64,000 bases of DNA, taken from assembly GCA_033239125.1 (NCBI GenBank), contig BSWB01000008.1, positions 402,001 through 466,000 of the forward strand. Direction: 5' to 3'. This DNA is from Fagopyrum homotropicum (lineage: Eukaryota > Streptophyta > Magnoliopsida > Caryophyllales > Polygonaceae). A model generated the notes under the pieces. The model searched no databases and was not told where the DNA came from. It was given only the letters and a program-made list of their open reading frames with translations. Both the position numbers and the translations under genes were made by a program. Below, piece by piece: positions 52,901 through 62,383 of this stretch (position 1 is the stretch's first letter; the number at the start of each line of letters is the position of its first letter).

Positions 52901-55732
52901 TTACTGGTTCGTAGGCTTCTGATAATATTACGAAAACCGGATTCGAATAGTAGTTGTATCATGGAATTCTTTTACAACGGTAACCGTCATAATACGAGGT
53001 GTTTTAAGAATGAAGGAAAGAGATTCAATCTCAACTCTGCTCCAAGTACGCACTTAAGGTGGTACGAATTTTGACTCTTAAACGTTGTTATGCTAACAGT
53101 TTAACTAACGGTTTACAGGTCCCTACAATAGCAACCACATTAGCCCCAAAAAGTTGAACGAGGTACGAGTTTTCTTGAAGTTCTCTTAGGATAAGTTGTA
53201 CATTGTAATAAACGCAATATTAATTTGAAATTGTCCTATTACAACCCTTTCAGCTCTAAATTGCTTGATTTCCTTGAATTTCTTTCAATCCTAATTGTCT
53301 TTCAATCTCATATTCCCGAGTTGGCCGAGTGTTATGATGTTGATGTTAGGAAGATGAATTTTGAAAATATTACCAAATTGATACAAGTTGATAGATAGTA
53401 TGTTTGTGATCGGATATGGTTAAGGAACATAAACACCAAGAACACTATGGAAATCGAAGTTTTCATTGATTACTCTCTTCTTGCTACCACGCTTGATAGT
53501 GAAGTTCATAAACACCAAGAACACCATGGACATTGAAGTTTACACCGGTTACTCTCTTCTTGCTATCGCGCTTGCCCTCCCGGATGATGACAAGGTATTT
53601 TACTTGAAATTTCCTTGTCGTAATCTTAATTTAATTTGAAATGAATAACACTAATCATGTTGTGGGGCAGCGGATTTGGCAATGGACATAAACAGAGAGA
53701 ACTATGAACTAGGATTGCTAGTCATCGAGAAAAAAGTGTGGTTGCCCATAAAAAAGTATTTCAAAGAAGGCCTTGCTTTGCTATTCTTGATCAAGATGAT
53801 TGCACATGTAAGATTATTCTTTTTAACAATATTTTTTCTTAATTTCTAATTTATATTAGTAAAGTTAATCGCCCTATCCTGCAAATGAAATAAATATACT
53901 GAACAACCAAAACTTTAACGTGTAACCTTCACTAAAGTAAACACGATCATCTTGTCTTTAAAGGAATAATAGTTAAGTTATGGACTGCTGATTACAACAC
54001 ATCAAGTCAAAGGAAAATGCTCCAAAAATCACTTGAATCATATAATATATGACATCGTGCATGTAGATCACGAATTTGCTTATTTGATGAACATAATGTT
54101 GTTGCCTTTACCTTTTTGTCTACATGGATGAAATCTCGTGCATAAAAACTACACACATCACAAACTTAAGCAAACTAAGAGAGAAAGCAACACCCCAATA
54201 TCATTATCGCTTGCTACATAATGGTTGTTTGGATTACTTTATAAAAAAATCATTGTTTAGATCCATTTTTTTTATATTTTGTTATGTATATATATGTATT
54301 TTGTTATACCTAATCACGTAATGTTGTCGCAAAGCATAAATTTATTGCTTTCATGTCAATTGAAGTGGAGATTTATAATCTGCTGAGTGAATTCTCAAAC
54401 CTGGAATTGAGCTTACGAGACCAATCGATAAGATATTTTTCGATATGCATGACGTATATGAACCAGTCAACGAGATATCTATGGACATTTGTTTCTTCTC
54501 AATAGTAAGTCTGGACATTTGAAGCTTTCCTAGAGATGATTTCCCTTGTTAGGTTTGGACAAATGGACGTTAGAGACCCATTTAGGACAAGGTATTGCAA
54601 TGGCACGATAATTGTGACTTCATCTCTCTTCTCTCCTCGCGGCAACACCTAAGGGAAAAAAATCAATATGTGTTGTTTGTTCCCATCCTTGCGGTTGTTC
54701 CACATAAGCACTACATTTATTATACATGGTTCGGTCAAATTGATAATCTTAGCAATTGTAGAACAATTGGGACTTCATCTCTGAAGAGTCCCGGTGAATA
54801 CAATGCACAAAACATGAGAGCTCTCACATAGATTTATACCAATAGATGCAAGTCCATAAGAAGATTCATTCATCAACTTATCACTTTGCTAAATTTTCTC
54901 AACAAATTCAATCTTTTATATAGTAATGTAAACGGTTACTGTGCAAAAGATTGACTTTGGTGAGAAAATTTAACAGGTGGTAAGTTGATGAATGAATCTT
55001 CTTTTGGACTTTGCTAGCTAAGATACATAGTTCATTGCTTTGAGTCAATCTTCGAATATGATAGTTTACAGTCAATTACATGGAGGTATAATTTGAGATT
55101 TTCAAGTAGAACTATTTAACTGGATCCTCAAGATAAATAATCAACAATTGTAGTCTTTATTACTTCAAGTTTTTGAGGATGATGTTTTCACTTTGCAGTT
55201 ACTCGTATTACATGCACAAATAGTCTTTGAAGGGATTACTTCCTCAATAGTTTCTGAGATGTGAGTAATATGGTTGCTTGTTGAACATTACAAATTATTT
55301 TATGCATCAAGTGCTTTCATTTACCATGGATTCAACAATTGGAGACTACTAATGTGTGCCTGAAGAATATGACGTCTAGCCTACAGAGGTTTTACGTTTT
55401 CTAATTTAAGACTACTAATGTTACTTGTTGAGTGTGTTTAATTTGTAATATTTGGATTGTGATCGTGTCCAATAACCGTTACAATGTTGTATCAAAATAT
55501 TTTTATATCATGGATCACTTCTCTTGTATTACCGAGTGTGTTTATTGAGTAATATTCTGAGTTCAATGACCAAAGATTTACAAAATCTTTTATTTTGATT
55601 TTTATTTTAAAAACAGATTTTTATAATCCAAAACTCATATCCGAGTTATCTACTAATATTTCTCCAATGAAATATAGACATTATAACCCGGGCCTAAATG
55701 TCACGTTATAAAGTCTGTTATTTAAAAAAAAA
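52901..55732. other. Gene-poor region with unrecognised exon-like fragments
   Basis: No gene I can name. About 65 bp around AACACCAAGAACAC and TACTCTCTTCTTGCTA are duplicated at about 53430-53500 and 53510-53575. The second copy opens a frame (MDIEVYTGYSLLAIALALPD) ending in a GT donor-like site near 53594. A later stretch at 53673-53808 reads DLAMDINRENYELGLLVIEK and ends at a GTAAG. These could be decayed exons. Confidence 0.35.
54848..55014. repeat. Fold-back (inverted repeat) element, 167 bp
   Basis: The left arm contains AAGAAGATTCATTCATCAAC and TAAATTTTCTCA; the right arm contains their reverse complements (GTTGATGAATGAATCTTCTT, TGAGAAAATTTA). The arms pair over most of about 70 bp around a short AT-rich loop near 54918-54945. 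No clear target duplication is seen. A MITE or small-RNA-producing hairpin is possible. Confidence 0.85.
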
Positions 55733-55912
55733 CACTAGCCTATTTGCCGTTGCAACGCTGTCACAAAAGGTTACCTGACGATATCTGTCGCAAATACCTT
55801 TTGTGACACCTAGTCCTACGAGGGAAAGAAGTGCCGTCTCAACGCCGTCCAAAAGGTCTTTTACGACGGGTGATTGAGAATTTGTGACACAAATCGTTCT
55901 TTTTGTAGTGCC
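55733..55912 (-). mobile_element. CACTA right terminus
   Basis: The plus strand ends CTTTTTGTAGTG at 55912, the inverted form of the CACTACAAAAAG terminus. The inner about 170 bp is full of GTCGCAAA, TTTTGTGACACC, TTTTACGACGGG and similar subterminal motifs. The flanking CCG does not match TTG at the other CACTA end (1538-1540), and the subterminal motifs differ, so this is probably a separate, truncated element. Confidence 0.65.
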
Positions 55913-56209
55913 GGTTATTTTTCCGGAACCACCCGAACATTCGATAGGTGATGTGTGGGTGACGATTGAAAAATATAACTATATAAAGCGGGTGGTGGAC
56001 AAAATACATGAAAGTTTAAGTTAGGAAGTTGGTGAAAATTGTACCCCACCCATTAACCGACACATTTTCATTTGCAACAAAGTTTTACTAATTTTAATTT
56101 AGTTAGGTAGTAGTTGTATATAACATTTTCATTTGCAACAAAATCAATTGGTTACATCAGGATATTGTTCTTTCACAAGACTACAATACTTTACATAACA
56201 AAAATATCA

Positions 56210-56283
56210 TGTTGCTGCCCAGGATCGAACTGGAGACCTTCGGTGTGTAAGACTGACGTGATAACCACTACACCACAGCAACC
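56210..56283 (-). tRNA. tRNA-Val (anticodon UAC)
   Basis: The reverse complement starts GGTTGCTGTGGTGTAGTGG and ends with GGTCTCCAGTTCGATCCTGG and the acceptor strand GCAGCAAC plus discriminator A. A-box (TGGTGTAGTGG) and B-box (GGTTCGA-like AGTTCGATCC) are present. The acceptor stem GGTTGCT/AGCAAC(C) pairs, and the anticodon loop is CTTACAC, giving anticodon TAC (valine). One A-C mismatch (TCAGT against ACCGA) sits in the anticodon stem. A run of five T (minus strand, 56200-56204) follows at once as Pol III terminator, and a CAA motif lies a few bases upstream of the 5' end, as common in plants. Probably functional despite the mismatch. Confidence 0.9.
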
Positions 56284-56411
56284 TTCGTTGAATAAAATTA
56301 TTTACAAATCTTCTTATACTCGAGACGGGTAAAGTTTCAAAGGCTCAATCCAGCAAACTTCCATAAACCGAAAATGTAGAACAGAGCTCTGCTGCCAGCT
56401 GAAGGTTTCAA
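56284..56411. promoter_or_regulatory. 128-bp divergent spacer, tRNA-Val / TPR gene
   Basis: The only sequence between the 5' end of the minus-strand tRNA gene and the ATG of the plus-strand protein gene. It must hold the 5' leader and at least part of the promoter of the latter unless that promoter overlaps the tRNA. No clear TATA box is seen. Confidence 0.5.
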
Positions 56412-59327
56412 ATGAAAATTCTCGTCGCCCACCTCTCACAGTCTCATCCACTCTTCTCATTTCAACCCCTTCAATGGCGGAATCACCCATCCTACACTCT
56501 CTCTCCTAATTTTATACGCCTCTTGCGGCTCCCAGTATCCGCCCCCAGGTGCGTGTTGCCTTCGTTATCATCTGAGTCCGCGGATTGCAACGGTTGGGAT
56601 GATTTGAGCCTTCGAGTTGACCCGGGACACTTAGGTGAGTCAAATCTGTTTCGTAGCTATTTGAATTCGCTCGGGAATGACCATAGGAAGTATGTGATTG
56701 TGTATATTCTCGGATTTGTATGCGCGTTGGCGATTTCCAGGGTTAGGGTTCCCTCGATTGTGGTTGTTCCCGCTGCTGCTATTGTTTTTGCAATTGGTTT
56801 TTCTTTTGGGTTTGTTAATCGTGGACCTCGTGGTGTCAGTTTCAGTGGGGGTAAGAGAAAGTCTAAGGGGGAGGATCCGAGGGTTTCTGGTGATAAACTG
56901 AGGAATCTCGTTAAATTGTTTGACGATTTTGATGGTAGAGTTGGTAAGCTGAAGGATCATATGAGTCAAGTTGTTCAGAATCAGAGAGTCGGACTTGACG
57001 ATTTGAAAAGCTATGTTGATGCTGTAGAGTTACTGGGCTTGTGTGTGAAGAAAGCTAGAAATGTTGTTGAAGAATGTGGTACTATTGATACCGTTGAGGA
57101 TCATGAGGTAGAGAGGAGTTTGAATAAGAAGCCATACAAGAAAAGGAAAGAGTCTGGTGATAGTCGATCCAATTGGTTTCAGCTTGTTTTTGGGTTTTTT
57201 CAAGAGAACGCAGCTGATGTCAAGTCTAATAAGAAGAAAGAGGGAATAAAAAGTGAGATTATACCTGCAGTTAATGGATCCCCAGGCAGTTTGCTTGGTT
57301 TGCAAGATGAGGAGAGAGCGATGAATTCGAAGTATGCTAATGTGACTAGGAGATCAAATAGGATGGATTCCGACAGTGCTTACAGCCATCATCAACCTTT
57401 GGATTCGAATGGCAAAGCAAAGTTAGATTATGAAGGCGAGCAGTTTGATGAAGTTGCAGAAGCTCGAAATTTTAGTTTTACGGAGGTGAACAAGAGCAGA
57501 GAGGTGTTACACAACAGGATCAATGAAAGATTTATTGATAGTAGAGGTAGGGAGCTTAATTTCCAGAGTAATAGAGTAAGGTTCACAGATGACCAACAGT
57601 TAAAAGTAAGGATGTCAGATTATGATGAAATCGAACAAGGATTATCTCACGATGCTTTGGATGATGATGTAGTTTTTAGCAGCCATCTGAGGAATGTTTC
57701 TCCGAGGCATGCAAAACTACATTGTAGGTTTAGTGGAGCCTTTGAATCTTCTCAGTATGGAATGGAGGGGAGAACATATATGGAACAGAATCTTCTTGAA
57801 AAAAATGAAGAATTTAGACAGGACAACTTTGCTTCTTCTTCATCTTCGGTTATTTCGGATGACATTCTATTTGATAAGTACCTCACTGAAGCTTATAGTC
57901 TTCTGAAACAAGCCAAGGATTGTTTAAGGGCTGAAGATAATGAAATTCCTGTCGAGCAAATGTTACTTGAATCTGCCAAATTACTCTCAAGAGCTCTCTC
58001 TTTGAAGCCTATGAGTCTATTGGCAACAGGTCTACTAGGAAACACGTATCTGCTTCATGGAGAGCTAAAACTAAGATTTAGCCAGGAGTTGAGATATCTG
58101 CTTTCTGAGAATGATGATTCAAGTGTTGATAGATGGAATACTATACCTAATTCAAAGGATGAACTTGTTAGTCGTCTTATACATGTGTGTGAAGAGTGTG
58201 AAGAGCTTCTTGTTAAAGCTGGTAGAAGATATAGAATGGCTACGTCTATTGATGGAAATGATGTGAGAGCCTTGTATAACTGGGGTGTAGCACTCTCATT
58301 TCGAGCCCAGCTCATTGCTGATATTGGACCGGTGAGTTATGCCTAATAAAGCTTTCTGATTTTCAGTGTATGTCAGTTTTATCTAACAATTATAAATTTC
58401 CAGTGGATGGAATTTGATTGTAATGTTCTTTTTTTTTTCTTCAAAATATTAGGAAGCAGCTTCTGATGCTGACAAGTTATTCTTGGCTGCAATTGACAAA
58501 TTTGATGCCATGATGTCCAGAAGCAAAACTCATGCACCAGATGGTATGAAAGTTGATTTTTCCCCCCTGGTGAATAAACCTTTGAACATTATAGCTTCAG
58601 CTACTATTTGAGCTATTATTTGAACTTACATTTTTTTGGTCCAGAATTGTTTCAAGTTACATGGAAAACATGCTTAAGTGCTTTTTATTTGCAATTCAAG
58701 ATGCATAATTGACTTTTCAAAATTAAGAACATCGTAGCAGGAAAACACTTTTGGAATATGAGTTGTGATATGCCCCTGTTATTTGCCTATAATAGTGGGT
58801 GATCTAATGGCTTCTTTAAAAGAAGCCTTTAACTTTTAATAGCGAATACATGATTACAAGTAAATTCTTGTGTCTCCATCGCCAACCAAACATGTAGGTC
58901 TGCATCACCATCACTAAAGAAAGATCAGTTGCAGATCTATTATCCTCTATATAGTTCCTTGCATATTGGTTTTATTGAGAGTGAGACGAAAGAGGAACAC
59001 CGTATTTCAACTTGTAAATAGACATTGCACTTCATTATTAGGCTTTGTAAATAGACATTGCACTTCATTATTAGGCTTTGCAATCATTGTAGTTCCTTCC
59101 TGACCAAGCATGTCTTCTTGACTCTTGCTGCAGCTCTATATAGATGGGCAATGGTTTTGCAAGAAAGATCACGGCTAAGACCAAGAAATAGCAAAGACAA
59201 GCTCAGATTACTGCAGCAGGCGAGAAGGCTTTATGACGATGCATTGGAGATGGGATTTGATAAACCGCAAGTAAGAGAAGCCTTATCATCATCATTTTCC
59301 ATATTTGAGTTCAGTCCACGACAATGA
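56412..59327 (+). CDS. Predicted plastid membrane TPR-like protein, three exons
   Basis: Exons: 56412-58331, 58453-58543, 59134-59327; the joined frame is 734 aa. Donors CCG|GTGAGT and G|GTATGA and acceptors TATTAG and CTGCAG fit plant introns and keep the frame. The start is the first in-frame ATG (MKILVAHLSQSHPL). Residues 1-60 are Ser/Pro/Arg-rich with few acids, like a chloroplast transit peptide. Two hydrophobic helices follow (about 94-112 YVIVYILGFVCALAISRV; about 115-137 SIVVVPAAAIVFAIGFSF). A long charged middle (about 140-470) has Lys-rich patches. The C-terminal about 230 residues are helical, TPR-like (YLTEAYSLLKQAKDCL, LYNWGVALSFRAQL, DKLFLAAIDKFDAMM, LYRWAMVLQERSRL, ARRLYDDALEMGF). 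It resembles uncharacterised plant TPR proteins; I assign no function. A GTAAGA at 59271 could act as a donor, but reading through to VREALSS and the TGA at 59325 looks like the natural end. Confidence 0.85.
59010..59083 (+). repeat. Tandem duplication in intron 2
   Basis: About 33 bp (GTAAATAGACATTGCACTTC and flank ATTATTAGGCTTT) occurs twice in tandem, about 50 bp before the exon 3 acceptor. The copies appear identical, so the duplication is recent. Confidence 0.85.
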
Positions 59328-60850
59328 CATTAATAGTGTCACGTCTATTTTTGCACTTTATCCTGGAAAATTGTTACGCTCCTCTTATGATAGAGTTGTT
59401 GGTCGGGTTTGGGGATGAAGGTAAACTAATATTGAAATGAATAAAACGCAATGTTAGAGGAGCATTATAAGATAGCCAAAACTTGGTACAGGTTGACAGA
59501 ATGATAGACTGGCTGAATAACTGTTTGTGATTTGTTGTTGTCTCGTCATAGAGAATTCAGGATAGCATTGGGCTTATTTGACAACCATACTAGGTCATGC
59601 TGCATTTTTCAGCTAATGCAAATGCATCTCTGTTTAAGAGGCGAGTTTTGTACACCTTAGAATCTGGAGTTCCTAATAAGTTTTATCGTCCTGGACCAGA
59701 CCGCAACTTGTAAATGCAAACAATGCTTACATAAGTTACATTGGACTTGTAAATGCAAACAATGCTTACATAAGTTACATTGGACTTGATGTTGATTTAT
59801 GACCCGACCCGGTTTGGGTTCAGGGGTTTGGTGTAGTTTTCACAGCCTAACGTGTGGGTTTGGGGCATATCTTATCAGCCTATTAAATTCAAAGTTCGTA
59901 TTATTTTGGGTTGAAAGTTGATAGTTTGTATTATTTTAGGTTGTTTTTCCATTCATAATCTATTTATCTAAGTTAAGTTAGATGTTCATATATTTTTTCA
60001 TTAACAAAGTTAAAGTATTTATTTTAAATTAACTAGTGTAATTGAGTTTTAATTAAAAATTTTTTTTTACCGTGTAAGAGATAAAACACGTGTTAACGTT
60101 TTTAAATAAAGTTTCTCATTGACATACGTAATGATATAATCATAAGTAATAACTATAATTTTAGTCTTTTTTTGAATTTAGTATTCTCAATTTCTTATTA
60201 TGTTTGTATTATGAATTAGTTATAAGGTGTCAAGGTAAAATTATTACGATTACAAGAGCTCTCTAAGGCTTGCAAGTGCTCACTTAAGGTTGACTCCTAG
60301 ATGGCCCCCATGGACCCCTATTTAGAGTAGTGGTTGCTTGGGAAGTAGGGCCTTTGGTGGCCAAAAATATCTGGGAAAGTCGATGGCTAGGTCGGTGGCA
60401 ATGAGCTTGGTTAGCTGAGACCAAGAAGGGATAGAGTTGCAAGAGAGGATTTTATTAGCTTGTCTTTTCTTTCTCAAGGCGTATGCCTACCCTAAACTCC
60501 TCCACGCAGGATATTGGTAGTAGTAACCCTAGAGTTGGTCCTGATACTATATTGATATTATTGAATTTGAAAGCATTTTTACCGTCGTTAACTAAAAGGT
60601 ATTTGATGTTGATCTGACCTCTGGGTCTTCCTCTCGGATCCATGTGAAGAAACTTAAGTGATGGTGGGTCCAGAAAATCCATTAAAATTTTTTTTTGAAT
60701 ACTATGTTCGTTTTGATGGACGACTCTGGTTAGAATACGATTATGGAAGCAAAAGCCTATAGTATCATATTGCGTCCTTACTTTTTCCCCATGCTTTCTG
60801 TTGGTCAACAACACACCACAACTCTTTATATTTTTTGAGAAAATTGGTGT
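59328..60850. other. Downstream noncoding region with tandem duplication
   Basis: The 3' untranslated region of the TPR gene presumably lies at the start. A 38-bp unit (CTTGTAAATGCAAACAATGC, then TTACATAAGTTACATTGGA) is duplicated in tandem at about 59706-59783. A minus-strand frame of 141 codons (60455-60880) is unrecognised and overlaps a hairpin; I do not call it a gene. No other feature is supported. Confidence 0.45.
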
Positions 60851-60893
60851 AGAAGGGCCCTTTTTGTATCCATGATACAAAATAGGCCCTTCT
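60851..60893. repeat. Near-perfect 20-bp hairpin
   Basis: AGAAGGGCCC, then TTTTTGTATC, a short CAT loop, and GATACAAAATAGGCCCTTCT: the arms are complementary except for about two positions. The palindrome could be the remnant of a small fold-back element or a strong transcript hairpin. Confidence 0.85.
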
Positions 60894-61445
60894 AATTTTC
60901 TTCTAAAAAATAAATCAAAATGAAATTATAAATCAGCTTTAATAAGGTAGCTATTTAAGGGCAAATTAGTAATGTAGTATAATAACTGCCTAAAAGTTAA
61001 AGGATAATAAAATTAAAAACGGCAACTGAATATTTAGTGAGATACGGGAGACGGTTCATCTTCTTTACCAAAAATTTCATCCGAAAAAAGAGCGCCATTG
61101 ATTCGTGAGAATCTACAGTCGAAACCTCCATCTTCAAATCGTGATATTCGACATCGTCGTCTTCAACCTCCACTCTGATCTATTCGTTGTGTAACAACAA
61201 TCATTCCTTGTAAGTATTCCAAATTCTCTGAACATTATACCATTTTAATGGCTTCGGTTTTGCTTAAGACCGAAAACAGTTGAGGATCGTTTTCACTAAA
61301 ATTCATAGTAAAAACCGCCATTGTTGATCTGTAACTACATGGCCTTAATTTTGAAATTATCTATTTCTGTGAAATTTATGTATTCGAATCAACAGTGATG
61401 AAAGATGATGTACATAATTTTAAGCAGATACATAAAAATCAACGC

Positions 61446-61798
61446 CACATAAATTTAACAACTACATAATATTAGCACATACATAAATTATGTTCGTCAC
61501 CTTCGTCATTACTGACACATAAATTTAACAACTACATAATATTAGCAGATACATAAATTATGTTCGTCACCTTCATCATTACTGACACTCAGCACATAAA
61601 AATCAACGCCACATAAATTTAACAACTATATAATATTTAGCAGATACATAAATTATGTTCGTCACCTTCGTCATTACTGACACATAAATTTAACAACTAC
61701 ATAATATTAAAAGATACATAAATTATGTTCGTCACCTTCATCATTACTGAGATACATAATTTATGTATCTGCTAATATTATGTAGTTGTTAAATTTAT
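61446..61798 (+). repeat. 70-bp tandem array with inverted partial copy
   Basis: Four copies of a 70-71 bp unit start at 61446, 61516, 61610 and 61681, each beginning CACATAAATTTAACAACTA and ending TTCGTCACCTTC(G/A)TCATTACTGA. A 24-bp filler separates copies 2 and 3. An inverted partial copy (61751-61798, GATACATAATTTATGTATCT then GCTAATATTATGTAGTTG) closes the array, so the end can fold back. Confidence 0.93.
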
Positions 61799-61841
61799 CT
61801 AGGGGACCACGTTTACAAGGAAAGTATATTTGCTATCCTAA

Positions 61842-62065
61842 CAACATCTTGATTTGTAGGGGACCACATTAAATAACCATATTTATTTAAAAAATTGCCA
61901 CATCATCATTTTTTATTGCCTTCGTCATTACTGCCTTTGTATTACTGCCTTCATCCTAACGCCCATGTATTACCGCCTTTCCTAACAACATCCTGATTTG
62001 TAGGGACCACATTAAATAACCATATTATTTAAAAAACTGTCATATCATCATTTTTTATTTCCAGC
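61842..62065 (+). repeat. Direct repeat of about 80 bp, two copies
   Basis: TAACAACATC(T/C)TGATTTGTAG, then GGGACCACATTAAATAACCA and (A/T)CATCATTTTTTATT occur at about 61839-61918 and 61982-62060, slightly diverged, with TACTGCCTT-type spacer repeats between them. Confidence 0.8.
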
Positions 62066-62383
62066 AGGGGTATCAATTTATTTGGTAATTAATCTTTATC
62101 ATAAAATTACTAGGGGCCTACTTTATCTACATTTTTACAAAAGAGACTAGTTAATCTACATTAATACATAATTAGCCTACTTCCCCTTTTATCTCATATT
62201 TTTTCTTATAGGATGAATATTTTCATTTTTGAGAAAGAAAGTGATCAGCGTATTGCTAATCCGGAGTCTAAAATAGCTAAAGTGAAGAGATCAAATCTCA
62301 CTTTGCAACTAAGTAGAAGCTTCCTGTTGAATTGTATTCTCCAACTGTCTAGTTGTCTTCCTCGGACTCAAATCGAGTTTTAG

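Larger units (their letters stand above)
61020..62383 (+). other. Weak candidate gene with repeat-filled intron
   Basis: At about 61040-61210 a leader-like, CT- and GAA-rich stretch ends in CCTTGTAAGT, a good donor. At 62200-62212 a T-rich tract ends in ATAG, an acceptor-like site, followed by ATG 62213 and a 56-codon frame (MNIFIFEKESDQRIANPESK ... stop at 62381). If real, the 1-kb intron contains the 70-bp array. The short protein is not recognised, so this may be a decayed gene. Confidence 0.25.

Noticed and set aside
1541..55912. A single 54-kb CACTA transposon
   Set aside because: Terminal triplets TTG and CCG do not match and the subterminal repeats differ; no transposase seen.
60455..60880. 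Minus-strand ORF of 141 codons
   Set aside because: Not recognised; it overlaps a hairpin and has no gene context. Could be a fragment, but unsupported.
61446..61798. CRISPR or centromeric satellite
   Set aside because: Only four 70-bp copies, one with filler, and an inverted end; a local array.
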